NCBI GenBank assembly: GCA_913065105.1
Contig: CAJXZZ010000004.1
Span: 1-59,508, forward strand
DNA from: an uncultured Gammaproteobacteria bacterium
GTDB taxonomy: Bacteria > Pseudomonadota > Gammaproteobacteria > SZUA-229
Length of the DNA stretch: 59,508 bases
Direction of reading: 5' to 3'
The notes beneath the pieces are model-generated. The model saw nothing but the letters and a program-made list of their open reading frames with translations. It had not been told where the DNA came from and searched no databases. Of the stretch, positions 29,687 to 38,859 are shown one piece after another (position 1 is the first letter of the stretch; each line of letters starts with the position of its first letter). The position numbers and the translations under genes were made by a program.

Positions 29687-30236
29687 TTGCAGTTAAACCT
29701 GTTTTTGGTCCCGCTTTCAAAACACTATTAACGCCTGGCAACAGGGCCTGCCTAAACAGGCTGCCTGCGTACTGCAATGCACAGAAACAAAACGACATCA
29801 CCCACATTAAAAATGCAGGCGCTGGCAGAGTAATGGCGTTATCAGTGTTAAAAATTGGGAAAATCATTAAAATTATGTATAGTTTTTTACTTATTAATTC
29901 ATATTTGCTGTCCGTTCCCAAAATGTGAAACAGTGATAGCAAATACATAAAATCAGTTGCGCCTGAACCACCAGTATTATTAAAAAAACCACTTCTTTAT
30001 CGAAATGTCAGTAACTGGTAGGTATCGTCGGCGAAATTACAGCATGTTTGCTGCCTTGACGACCATTCATCAAGTGTATAATCCTTTATTTGTGCCTGTT
30101 ATTTTTCTATCTGGCAAAATTCCTAACAAATGCAAAGGCTTATATAATCTATTTAGCACTGGCATTTAAGTCACCAAGTCTGTCAAAATGCGAGGCTCTG
30201 GTCAACCTTTATAAACACTCACGAAAACTCTTAAAG
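29687..30236. other. rne-rluC divergent spacer with long leaders
   Basis: 550 bases. On the minus strand, the segment nearest rne contains GC-rich repeats (CAGGCAGCCTGTTTAGGCAGGCC region, in pieces around 29735-29770) that can pair as small hairpins. RNase E autoregulates through its 5' leader in E. coli, so a similar role is possible. The plus strand carries the rluC promoter candidate. An ORF overlapping rne (29553-29948) has no support. Confidence 0.5.
30056..30082 (+). promoter_or_regulatory. Candidate rluC promoter
   Basis: TTGACG (30056-30061) and TATAAT (30077-30082), with a TG directly before the -10; the spacer is 15 bases, slightly short. It would give a leader of about 150 bases ahead of the rluC ATG at 30237. 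Confidence 0.45.
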
Positions 30237-31187
30237 ATGCAAGTAAGCGATAACAGCGTCAGTCAGGTCACCATAAATGAAAATCAGGCTGGTCAACGCA
30301 TCGATAATTTTCTGGTGAAACACTTAAAAGGCGTGCCTAAAAGCCACGTCTATCGCCTTCTACGCAGCGGTCAGGTGAGGATTAACAGCGGCAGAAAAAA
30401 ACCGCATTACAAGCTGCAGGCTGGCGATATACTAAGAGTGCCACCAGTAACAATATCTGAAAATGAAGATGACCAGGTCCCTGATTCAGTACTGCTAATA
30501 CTGAAAAAATCCATCCTGTTTGAAAACGACGACATCATTGCTATCAACAAACCTTCTGGCATTGCAGTTCACAAAGGCAGTGGATTGCGTTTTGGCGTGA
30601 TCGAAGCATTCAGACAGATATATCCTGAACAGACACTGGAACTGGTACATCGCTTAGACCGCGAAACCAGTGGTTGTTTGCTGCTTGCAAAAAATCGGCA
30701 GATACTGGCGCAATTACATGAAATGTTTCGCCATGAAAAAATTGTCCGTATCGAAAAGACTTACCTTGCCCTGCTTCATGGTCATTGGCAAAATGGTAAA
30801 CAGACCGTTGATGTTGGCATCAGTAAAACCAAGCGCAGTGGTGAACATATGATGCAGATCGATAAATCGGGTGACAGAGCAATCAGTCATTTTGAACCAC
30901 TGGAAATATTTGAACTGCCTGATAATAAACATTGCAGCCTGATGAAAATCAGTATTGAAACGGGGCGTACCCATCAGATACGCGTGCATGCAAAACACTG
31001 TGGTTTCCCCATTATTGGTGACAGCAAATATGGCGACAAGATGGCCAATCAGTACTTCCGTAAACTTGGTTTAAAACGACTTTTTCTTCACGCGAAACAG
31101 TTGTATTTACCACTGACGGACCCCATTACATTGGATGCACCGTTAAGTGATGATTTAGACGCTGTATTACAGAAACTACGCCCTTAA
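30237..31187 (+). CDS. rluC: 23S rRNA pseudouridine synthase RluC
   Basis: The product has 316 residues from the ATG at 30237. The frame is open upstream to 30090, but those residues lack similarity to the family, and MQVSDNSVSQVTINENQAGQRIDNFL starts the S4 RNA-binding domain. The catalytic motif HRLDRETSGCLLL contains the nucleophilic Asp. The divergent pairing with rne is conserved in gammaproteobacteria and supports RluC (modifying U955, U2504 and U2580 of 23S rRNA in E. coli numbering). Confidence 0.92.
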   Translation: MQVSDNSVSQVTINENQAGQRIDNFLVKHLKGVPKSHVYRLLRSGQVRINSGRKKPHYKLQAGDILRVPPVTISENEDDQVPDSVLLILKKSILFENDDIIAINKPSGIAVHKGSGLRFGVIEAFRQIYPEQTLELVHRLDRETSGCLLLAKNRQILAQLHEMFRHEKIVRIEKTYLALLHGHWQNGKQTVDVGISKTKRSGEHMMQIDKSGDRAISHFEPLEIFELPDNKHCSLMKISIETGRTHQIRVHAKHCGFPIIGDSKYGDKMANQYFRKLGLKRLFLHAKQLYLPLTDPITLDAPLSDDLDAVLQKLRP

Positions 31188-31204
31188 ATAAACAGCAAAT
31201 AATA

Positions 31205-31876
31205 ATGAAACAATTCCCTCTTCTAGTATTTGACTGGGACGGCACACTAGTCGATTCGATCGAACGTATCGTCACCAGTTTGCAACATGCCAGCAAACAG
31301 ACTGCAGATGTCCACATCAGCGAAACACAGGCACGAGATGTTATTGGCCTTGGTCTAATCGAGGCGATAACAAAACTACATCCGGAACTTGATGCACATT
31401 TACATGCAACTGAGCTGAACTCTATAGCCGACGCTTACCGCCAGCATTACCTCTACGATAATACTATTCCGGCGCCGTTATTTGCCGGTGTCAATAATCT
31501 ACTAGATGAGCTCCTTGAAGAGGGTTATACGTTAGCTATCTCTACCGGTAAAAGCCGTGCTGGACTAGAGCAGTCGATCGACGAGCATCAGGTTGCTGAT
31601 TATTTCGCCACCACACGTTGCGCAGGTGAAAACAGATCAAAACCACACCCTGAGATGTTGCATGAAATCTTACATGAGTTAGATTTTCCGCCTTCACAGG
31701 CACTCATGATAGGTGACAGTGAACATGACCTGAAGATGGCGAACAATGCCAACATGCAATGCATCGGTGTTACCCATGGTGTTCACGATGCAAAAACGTT
31801 AGAAAGATTTAATCCGCTAACCTGTTTAAACAACATCACGGATTTATCTGATTATTTAAACCATAATAAACTTTAA
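31205..31876 (+). CDS. HAD-superfamily hydrolase, phosphoglycolate phosphatase-like
   Basis: The product has 223 residues. HAD motif I is VFDWDGTLVDS (nucleophile D10, acid D12), motif II is in ISTGKSRAG, and motifs III/IV are KPHPEML and MIGDSEHDLKMA. Helical cap domain (subclass IA). It lies 17 bases after rluC and 50 before the SppA-like gene, an order seen in other gammaproteobacteria. Substrate is not certain: phosphoglycolate or another small phosphate ester. Confidence 0.88.
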   Translation: MKQFPLLVFDWDGTLVDSIERIVTSLQHASKQTADVHISETQARDVIGLGLIEAITKLHPELDAHLHATELNSIADAYRQHYLYDNTIPAPLFAGVNNLLDELLEEGYTLAISTGKSRAGLEQSIDEHQVADYFATTRCAGENRSKPHPEMLHEILHELDFPPSQALMIGDSEHDLKMANNANMQCIGVTHGVHDAKTLERFNPLTCLNNITDLSDYLNHNKL

Positions 31877-31926
31877 AATCGCATTACATAATTCAAAACA
31901 TAAGCAATTAACTGAAGGAAACTACT

Positions 31927-32868
31927 ATGTCTGACAATAACGCTTCATGGGAAAGAGAAGTTGTAACCCAACTGGCCGAATCCAGTTTACGGGAACAACG
32001 TCGTGCTCGCCGCTGGGGCATATTTTTTAAAGCATTAACTTTTGCCTACATCGGCGCAATCATATATATGTTCGGTGACGCCAGCCTGACAAAAATTGAT
32101 CTCAACGAAAAACACACCGCACTGATTGAATTGAGTGGCGTAATTGCAGATAAAGAGGAAGCCAGTGCAGACAATATCGTAACTGCGCTACGTGATGCTT
32201 TTGATAATGAAAATAGCGCCGGCGTTATCTTAAGAATTAACAGCCCAGGCGGTTCACCGGTACAATCCGGTTACATCTACGATGAGATCCGTCGCTTACG
32301 CGAAGAACATCCTGATACACCACTGTATGCCGTAGTCACCGATATCTGTGCATCCGGCGGCTATTACATCGCTTCTGCAGCGGATAAAATTTATGCTGAC
32401 AAAGCCAGCATCGTCGGCTCTATCGGTGTACGTATGGATAACTTTGGTTTCGTCGAAGCGATAAATAAACTGGGCATTGAACGCCGCACATTAACCGCGG
32501 GTGAAAACAAAGCACTGCTAGACCCTTTCCTGCCCGAAAATGAAAAAACCAAAGCGCATATGCAAACTATGCTTTCTGAAATACATCAACAGTTTATCGA
32601 TGCCGTCAAACAGGGCCGTGGTGATCGTCTCGACACTAACGTGGATGGAGTCTTCTCAGGTTTAATCTGGACGGGTGAAGCTGCTGTAGATATTGGTCTG
32701 ATTGATGAGCTTGCCAGTGCCAGCTATGTTGCTCGAGAAATCATCGGTGAAGAAACCATCGTCGACTACACAGTGAAGGAAGATATTTTAGAACGTTTTG
32801 CTGAGCGCCTTGGCTCAACAGTGGCGCAGGTCATTAGCACGCAATTGTTTTCCCCTACTCCTAGATAA
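31927..32868 (+). CDS. SppA-like S49 family signal peptide peptidase
   Basis: The product has 313 residues. One N-terminal membrane segment (about 33-51) is followed by a single protease domain. The nucleophile S143 is in CASGGYYIAS and the catalytic lysine K195 in GENKALLDP, the Ser/Lys dyad of the family. The short, single-domain form differs from the 600-residue E. coli SppA. Degrades leftover signal peptides in the inner membrane. GAAGGAAACT precedes the start. Confidence 0.92.
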   Translation: MSDNNASWEREVVTQLAESSLREQRRARRWGIFFKALTFAYIGAIIYMFGDASLTKIDLNEKHTALIELSGVIADKEEASADNIVTALRDAFDNENSAGVILRINSPGGSPVQSGYIYDEIRRLREEHPDTPLYAVVTDICASGGYYIASAADKIYADKASIVGSIGVRMDNFGFVEAINKLGIERRTLTAGENKALLDPFLPENEKTKAHMQTMLSEIHQQFIDAVKQGRGDRLDTNVDGVFSGLIWTGEAAVDIGLIDELASASYVAREIIGEETIVDYTVKEDILERFAERLGSTVAQVISTQLFSPTPR

Positions 32869-32879
32869 AATTTTTATAA

Positions 32880-32903
32880 GGTGGGCACGTCTCTGTGCCC
32901 ACC
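32880..32903. repeat. GGTGGGCAC hairpin after the SppA-like gene
   Basis: A perfect 9-bp stem GGTGGGCAC/GTGCCCACC with a six-base loop lies 11 bases after the stop. There is no U-run behind it. It looks like a REP-type intergenic hairpin rather than a classical terminator, though it may stop or stabilise transcripts. Confidence 0.6.
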
Positions 32904-33137
32904 CCTGACTAGTTTATTTGCAACGAAATCACTTTCTGAAAAAAGCCGCCTCAAACGATTGTTAATGTTGTTATTTTCACTCGTATTGCCAGATATTCTG
33001 ATTTTTATGTCTAAAATCATCTTATCCAGAATATAAAAACTCAACTCTCAAATAAAAAGCAAAAATAACGACAGGTAATAAACCAGGACGTTTTTTACTT
33101 CTTTGTTGAGCAACTAAAAAATCAAAGAGGCGCAGCA

Positions 33138-35828
33138 ATGACAAACGGAGTTATTAAAAGCGACTGGTTTACCGGTCTTGTTATTACTTTTATATTCCTG
33201 ATTTTTGCCGGCTCCGATTTCATCGCAAGCATGGAACGAAACGCTTACGATTTTGGCGTCATATCATCATCACGCAGCCCTAGCGATAAAATCGCCATTA
33301 TTGCGATTGATGACCAAAGTATTGCTAACATTGGTCGCTGGCCCTGGTCACGCGATATCCATGCACAGATGCACGAAATCCTTGCTGAAAGTGGTGCCAA
33401 AGCAGTCGGTCAGATGGTATTTTTTTCTGAGCCACAGTTAGATCCGGGTTTAGAATTTATTCGTGAACTAAAACTATCATTCGAAGAAAGCAGCATAAGC
33501 ACAATTCCTGGACTTATTGAAGGACTTGCCCTCACGATCGAAGGCAGTCGTAAACTGGTAAGCAGTAAACGCGATATCAATGGCAAAGCCGCAGTGCAGG
33601 AAATTTCTGACGCGCTGGAAGGCTCCCCATTACGTCACCAGGTCACTAAAGATTTAAACGCCTATCTCGAATACATAAACTCTGCAGAAATTCTCCTCGA
33701 CACTGACAATACACTTGCACTAAGCATACAGAGAGCTGGCAACGTTGTATTGAATATGCCTTTTGCAGCGGGACAAGCTTACGGTCAACCCGACCAATCA
33801 CTACCCGCGTATGTCTCAAAAAACAAACTGCCTGAAAAAAACATTATTGATAATGCAACAATCAACCCTGAAGGTTTTACTCCATTAACCATGGTGGGTG
33901 CGTATCAGCCTATTCCCATTTTGGGTGAACAGGCTAATGCTATTGGCGCTTTGGTTACACTACCGGATGTTGACGGTGCTATTCGTACAGAACCACTGAT
34001 CGTTGACTACTACGGTGAACTGTATCCATCAATAGCGTTAGTATTGGCAGCAAAAAGTTTGAACCTTGGCATTGAAGACATTCGGATTAACGTTGGCGCA
34101 GATGTACAACTTGGACGTCTGAACATTAAAACCAATAGCGAATCATTAATGAACACCTTCTTCTATCACGACGAAGCACAAAATGGCGCCTTCCCCATTG
34201 ATTCCTTTTTCGATGTATTAACGGGAAAAATTTCCGCTGAAAAATACAAAGACAAGATTGTTCTCATCGGTGCGACTGCTTTAGGTGTTGGTGATACTTT
34301 TGTAACACCAATCAACTCATCAATGTCACCGGTAGTCACACAGGCTCATTCAGTTTCAAGCATTCTTAATGAAGATTTTTTCGTTGAACCTGAATGGGGT
34401 TTTTTTGCACGACTCGGCGCTTTACTTGTAGTCGCTTTATACTTGATGCTGTTATTACCAAAATTAAGCGCCGCAGTTGGTTTCATCATTACCAGTATTT
34501 TACTGTTTGCTTTATTTACCACTCACTACATCATGATGACAACGCAAGGTATGTGGATACAGCTAATGATGCCGGGACTACTACTTGCTACCGGTCATAT
34601 ATTGTTAACCACTAAACATTTTTTCCTGTCTGAAAAAGGCAAAGCTCGTCTTGATGTTGAGTCTGCAGAAAGTAACCGTATGCTTGGTCTTTCCCTGCAA
34701 GGTCAAGGCCAGCTAGATATAGCATTTGAGAAGTTCCGTAAATTACCACTGGATAAATCCGCTCTTGATCTAATGTATAACCTGGCGCTAGATTATGAAC
34801 GTAAGCGACAGTTCAATAAGGCCAAATCAGTTTACGATTACATGTCTGGATTTGACAGCAAGTTTCGAGATATCAAGCAGCGCTCTAGTCGTGCTCAGGC
34901 CCTTGAAGAGACAGTTATTTTTGGCGCTGGCAGTGGATCTTCACCGGGAGGTAACGTACTACTTGACGGCGGCGGTGTAGAGAAACCCATGCTCGGACGT
35001 TATGAAATTGATCGTGAACTGGGCAAAGGTGCCATGGGCGCCGTCTATCTGGGCAAAGATCCAAAAATCTCCCGTACTGTGGCAATTAAAACCATGGCAC
35101 TCTCTCAGGAGTTTGAAGATGATGAACTGGCCGAAGTTAAAACACGCTTCTTCCGCGAAGCTGAAACTGCCGGTCGCCTCAATCATCCAAATATCGTTAC
35201 CATTTTTGATGCTGGCGAAGAACACGACCTCGCCTATATTGCAATGGAATATCTTAAAGGCACTGATTTAAGAATATATATTAAACCCGATATGTTATTA
35301 CCTATAGAACGGGTGCTTTCTATTATTCAACGCTCAGCTGACGCTATCGATTACGCCCACCAGAACAATGTTGTTCACCGTGACATCAAACCCGCCAATA
35401 TAATGTGGGACCCGAAAACCAATGAATGCAAAATAACAGATTTTGGTATCGCCCGTATTACTGATTCCAGCAAAACTAAAACCGGTATGGTATTAGGCAC
35501 CCCCTCTTACATGTCGCCAGAACAACTGGCCGGTAAAAAAGTCACTGGACAGTCTGACATCTTCTCCCTTGGTGTAATGCTGTTCCAGATGGTAACAGGT
35601 CAATTACCATTTACTGGCGACTCCATGGCTGCATTAATGTACAAAATTGCCAATGAAAAACACCCAAGTCCTGACACTATTAACCCTGACATTCCACGTT
35701 GCGTCACTGTCATCATAAATCGCGCCATGGAAAAAGATGTTGCAAAACGTTATAAACGTGGCAAACAGATGGTCGACGACATAAATAAATGCCTTCGAAT
35801 CATGGCTGCAGAAGGTAAAGCCAAATGA
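33138..35828 (+). CDS. CHASE2-domain serine/threonine protein kinase
   Basis: The product has 896 residues. An N-terminal membrane segment leads into an extracytoplasmic CHASE2 sensor (about 40-400, DKIAIIAIDDQSIANIGRWPWSR and IVLIGATALGVGD), then a cluster of membrane helices (about 418-495) and a TPR-like helical linker (about 505-590). The C-terminal kinase domain starts near 619. Its glycine loop is GKGAMG, the ATP lysine is K651, the catalytic HRD Asp is D749, the DFG Asp is D768, and GTPSYMSPEQ is the activation segment; all are intact. Its stop overlaps the phosphatase start by four bases, so the two are translationally coupled. Confidence 0.93.
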   Translation: MTNGVIKSDWFTGLVITFIFLIFAGSDFIASMERNAYDFGVISSSRSPSDKIAIIAIDDQSIANIGRWPWSRDIHAQMHEILAESGAKAVGQMVFFSEPQLDPGLEFIRELKLSFEESSISTIPGLIEGLALTIEGSRKLVSSKRDINGKAAVQEISDALEGSPLRHQVTKDLNAYLEYINSAEILLDTDNTLALSIQRAGNVVLNMPFAAGQAYGQPDQSLPAYVSKNKLPEKNIIDNATINPEGFTPLTMVGAYQPIPILGEQANAIGALVTLPDVDGAIRTEPLIVDYYGELYPSIALVLAAKSLNLGIEDIRINVGADVQLGRLNIKTNSESLMNTFFYHDEAQNGAFPIDSFFDVLTGKISAEKYKDKIVLIGATALGVGDTFVTPINSSMSPVVTQAHSVSSILNEDFFVEPEWGFFARLGALLVVALYLMLLLPKLSAAVGFIITSILLFALFTTHYIMMTTQGMWIQLMMPGLLLATGHILLTTKHFFLSEKGKARLDVESAESNRMLGLSLQGQGQLDIAFEKFRKLPLDKSALDLMYNLALDYERKRQFNKAKSVYDYMSGFDSKFRDIKQRSSRAQALEETVIFGAGSGSSPGGNVLLDGGGVEKPMLGRYEIDRELGKGAMGAVYLGKDPKISRTVAIKTMALSQEFEDDELAEVKTRFFREAETAGRLNHPNIVTIFDAGEEHDLAYIAMEYLKGTDLRIYIKPDMLLPIERVLSIIQRSADAIDYAHQNNVVHRDIKPANIMWDPKTNECKITDFGIARITDSSKTKTGMVLGTPSYMSPEQLAGKKVTGQSDIFSLGVMLFQMVTGQLPFTGDSMAALMYKIANEKHPSPDTINPDIPRCVTVIINRAMEKDVAKRYKRGKQMVDDINKCLRIMAAEGKAK

Positions 35829-36649
35829 GCCTTAAAGGAAAAATACTACTGCATGGTAAAACAGATACAGGTCTGGTTCGTGATCATAATGAAGACACTA
35901 TAGCCTGTGATGAAAACATCGCATTAGCAATACTTGCTGATGGCATGGGCGGGCATCGCGGTGGAGAAATGGCAAGCGCGATTACAGTCAGCACCATACT
36001 CGAACTAATCACTGAAAATAGCAAAAAACTAAATGCCGGTGAAACCGATGAAGACACTGGTTACAGTGTAGAGAGTCTACTTGTACACCAGGCAGTTACC
36101 CTGGCAAATAAAAACGTACATGATTCATCAGAAGAACATGCGCAATATCGCGGCATGGGCACGACTGTTGTCGTGGTTCTATTTTATGACAACCGTTTCA
36201 CCGTAGCTCACGTCGGTGACTCACGACTCTATCGTTTACGTGATGGTGAACTCGAACAAATAACACGTGATCATAGTTTGATGCAGGAATTGATCGATCG
36301 TGGTTTCTATACACCAGAGCAGGCTAGAAACTCATTAAATAAAAATCTTGTGACACGCGCCGTCGGTATTGATAACAATGTGCAGATCGATATACAGGAA
36401 GATGTCGCCATGGTTGATGATATTTATCTGCTGTGTTCAGACGGTGTTAACGACATGATTGAAGACCACCTGATCAAATCAGCAATAACTGAAAACATTA
36501 ATGACTTAGAAAATGCAGCGACAGAAATTATTCGTCTGGCAAATCAACATGGTGGTAAAGACAACATATCAGCACTACTGGTTAAACCAATAAAACCATT
36601 CCCTGCTAAAAATAGCTTGTTTTCTCGTATTTTTGACATATTCTCTTAA
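35825..36649 (+). CDS. PP2C-family serine/threonine phosphatase
   Basis: The product has 274 residues. The metal-binding motifs RDHNED, LADGMGGHRGGE, GTTVVVVL, HVGDSRLYRLR, CSDGVNDM and GGKDNIS are all present, so the enzyme should be active. The start codon lies within the kinase's last codons (ATGA overlap). It probably reverses phosphorylation by the neighbouring kinase. Cytoplasmic; the short extension after about 255 is not part of the domain. Confidence 0.93.
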   Translation: MSLKGKILLHGKTDTGLVRDHNEDTIACDENIALAILADGMGGHRGGEMASAITVSTILELITENSKKLNAGETDEDTGYSVESLLVHQAVTLANKNVHDSSEEHAQYRGMGTTVVVVLFYDNRFTVAHVGDSRLYRLRDGELEQITRDHSLMQELIDRGFYTPEQARNSLNKNLVTRAVGIDNNVQIDIQEDVAMVDDIYLLCSDGVNDMIEDHLIKSAITENINDLENAATEIIRLANQHGGKDNISALLVKPIKPFPAKNSLFSRIFDIFS

Positions 36650-36689
36650 TACAGATACATATAATAAATAAAAATTCATACAAAATGTA

Positions 36690-37415
36690 TTGCAAGGAAT
36701 CACCATGGCTAAATTAGTGCTCAGCTTTAACGGCGACGTCGTAAAAGAATATGAACTCGATAAAGAGCTTTTAACCATCGGACGTAAATCAAATAACGAT
36801 ATACATATCGACGACCTTGCTGTCAGCAACACTCACGCAGAAATACTTACCATTCTCAATGATTCATTTATCGAAGATCTTGATAGCACAAATGGTACTT
36901 TTGTTAATGGCAATAAAATAACCAAACATGCATTGCATAATGGTGAAAGCATAATCATTGGTAAACACGAACTTAAATATATAGACGCCAGTGCTGAAAA
37001 CGGCGAAAGTGATTTCGAAAAAACCATGATCATACGTCCGGATACTGAAGGCAAAACGGAAACACAGGAAGATGATAAAGACAGCGAAGAATCAATCGGT
37101 AAAATTGCTGCTGACCTTGCTTCTGCGAGTAGCGTGACCAGTGGACCCGGGCCTGCGAAACTTAAACTGGTCTCTGGCGCAAATGCCGGCAAAGAATTAA
37201 AACTCACAAAAATATTGACCACTCTAGGCAACCCTGGTGTGCAGGTCGCCGCAATTACACGCCGCCCTACAGGTTACTTCCTCATCGTCGTTGATGCGGG
37301 CAAAGACAAAAAAATGCCTCTGGTCAATGAAACCGAAATAGACAAGCAGCAGCAACTTACTGATGCAGACGTCATCGAAGTTGCCGGCGTTAAGATGAGC
37401 TTTAATCTGTTATAA
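36690..37415 (+). CDS. FHA-domain protein
   Basis: The product has 241 residues. The N-terminal FHA domain (about 1-95) has the phosphothreonine-binding residues in GRKSNNDIHIDDLAVSNTHAEI and DLDSTNGTFVNG. An acidic linker contains a candidate phospho-acceptor motif EKTMIIRPDTE (a Thr preceding M/I, as in GarA-like substrates). A second, degenerate FHA-like fold (about 150-241) follows. As third gene of the kinase-phosphatase operon it is the probable reader or substrate. No type VI secretion genes lie nearby, unlike many kinase/phosphatase/FHA clusters. Confidence 0.88.
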   Translation: MQGITMAKLVLSFNGDVVKEYELDKELLTIGRKSNNDIHIDDLAVSNTHAEILTILNDSFIEDLDSTNGTFVNGNKITKHALHNGESIIIGKHELKYIDASAENGESDFEKTMIIRPDTEGKTETQEDDKDSEESIGKIAADLASASSVTSGPGPAKLKLVSGANAGKELKLTKILTTLGNPGVQVAAITRRPTGYFLIVVDAGKDKKMPLVNETEIDKQQQLTDADVIEVAGVKMSFNLL

Positions 37416-37449
37416 AACAGACCAGGTCAGGTACTATGTCTGAATCAAA

Positions 37450-37480
37450 GATTACAATTTCAACATTGTAATCATTTTTC
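37450..37480 (+). terminator. Terminator of the kinase/phosphatase/FHA operon
   Basis: GATTACAAT (37450-37458) pairs with ATTGTAATC (37465-37473) around TTCAAC, followed by ATTTTT. It overlaps the convergent rlmD stop codon. Confidence 0.72.
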
Positions 37481-38818
37481 AAAAACGGCTATCGACTCAA
37501 CATGTCCGGTATGCGGAAACATATTCATTATCCCCGCTTTTGTTAAGCGGTAACCCAATTCATGCACTAACACGCTAGCATCTCGTGCCAGTGTTGCAGG
37601 ATGGCATGATACATAAACAATAATCTTTGCCTGCATTTTTTTCAGTGAGGGCAATATCGCAGCAGCACCGGAACGTGGCGGATCGAGTAAAATCTTGTCG
37701 TACTTTTGTTTCAACCACGGTGCTGTTAGTACTTCATCACTGTACAGATCAGCATAGATAAACTCAGCGTTTTCAATATTATTAAGCACGGCGTTATCTC
37801 TGGCTTTTTTAACCATGACCAACGACCCTTCAACACCTGTTACCTGCTTGCACTGCCCTGCCATTGCTAAAGAAAAATTACCTAGACCACTGAACAGATC
37901 CAGCACCACATCCGTTTTATTTAGATCGAGATACTCGATGGCATTTGAAACCATGCGTTTATTTATTTCTGGATTCACCTGGGTAAAGTCAGATGGTTGA
38001 AATTCAATTTTCAGTTCGCCCATACGGGTAGGCAACTGGTAGTAAAGTGGCTCAACCTGCTGTGGATACAGCAGTTCAAGATCATCCGGTTTACCCGCCT
38101 GTAGATAACAGACTAGAGATTTTTGTTTGCAAAAATCAGTCAATATTTGCCGGTCAGAATCCGACAAAACTTCCAGATGACGAAACACCAGCACAGTCTG
38201 GTTATCACCTACTGCAACTTCAATCTGCGGAATAGTTCTTTTTTCTTCGAGTTGACTAATGCACTGTGCAAGTTCATCAATTATCTCACCCACCGAAGGA
38301 TGCAATACTTCACATCGTTCAGTATCGGTTATAAAGGAAGAATTACGTTCACGAAAGCCGACCAGCACTTTTTCTTTTTTATGCACATAACGCACACCAA
38401 GCCTTGCCTTATGACGATAACCATACTCAGGCCCCAGGAGTGGCGCCAGGACCTCATCAGGTACTACTTCATTATGTTTTAACTGTTCAAGAAACATCGC
38501 CTGCTTGAGATCAATCTGTGCTGCAGAAGACATATGCTGCAAACTGCAACCGCCACACATTTCAAATGCGATACACTTTGGTTCAACACGTAAATCCGAT
38601 GACTGTAAAATCTCAACTGCACGACCTTCAGCAATGTTTTTAGTTACGCGGGTATACTTAAACAGTACCCGCTCACCAACGAGTGCCTGGTCAATAAAAA
38701 TGATTCGATCATCAACATGGGCGATGCCCCTGCCTTCATTAGACATCGCTGTAATTTCGACTTCAACGCTTTCTTCTGGCAGACGAGATTTCCCTCGTCT
38801 TGTTCTTTTTCGTGACAT
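37472..38818 (-). CDS. rlmD: 23S rRNA (uracil-1939-C5)-methyltransferase
   Basis: The product has 448 residues. An Arg/Lys-rich N-terminus leads into a TRAM domain (about 18-70). The Fe-S cysteines lie in CIAFEMCGGC and the later RCEVLHP. The SAM motif is VLDLFSGLGNFSLAMA, and the catalytic Cys is in YVSCHPATLARD. Methylates U1939 of 23S rRNA. In many gammaproteobacteria relA follows rlmD; here the neighbour is the signalling operon instead. Confidence 0.94.
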   Translation of the reverse strand: MSRKRTRRGKSRLPEESVEVEITAMSNEGRGIAHVDDRIIFIDQALVGERVLFKYTRVTKNIAEGRAVEILQSSDLRVEPKCIAFEMCGGCSLQHMSSAAQIDLKQAMFLEQLKHNEVVPDEVLAPLLGPEYGYRHKARLGVRYVHKKEKVLVGFRERNSSFITDTERCEVLHPSVGEIIDELAQCISQLEEKRTIPQIEVAVGDNQTVLVFRHLEVLSDSDRQILTDFCKQKSLVCYLQAGKPDDLELLYPQQVEPLYYQLPTRMGELKIEFQPSDFTQVNPEINKRMVSNAIEYLDLNKTDVVLDLFSGLGNFSLAMAGQCKQVTGVEGSLVMVKKARDNAVLNNIENAEFIYADLYSDEVLTAPWLKQKYDKILLDPPRSGAAAILPSLKKMQAKIIVYVSCHPATLARDASVLVHELGYRLTKAGIMNMFPHTGHVESIAVFEK

Positions 38819-38859
38819 ATAAAGTACTGTACTTGACTATAACTGATGAAAAATATTGT

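Noticed and set aside
29553-29948. Minus-strand ORF (131 codons) overlapping the start of rne
   Set aside because: It overlaps rne in another frame and contains no recognisable domain; the rne start is fixed by conserved residues.
33138-37415. Kinase/phosphatase/FHA operon as part of a type VI secretion cluster
   Set aside because: No secretion structural genes occur in the window.
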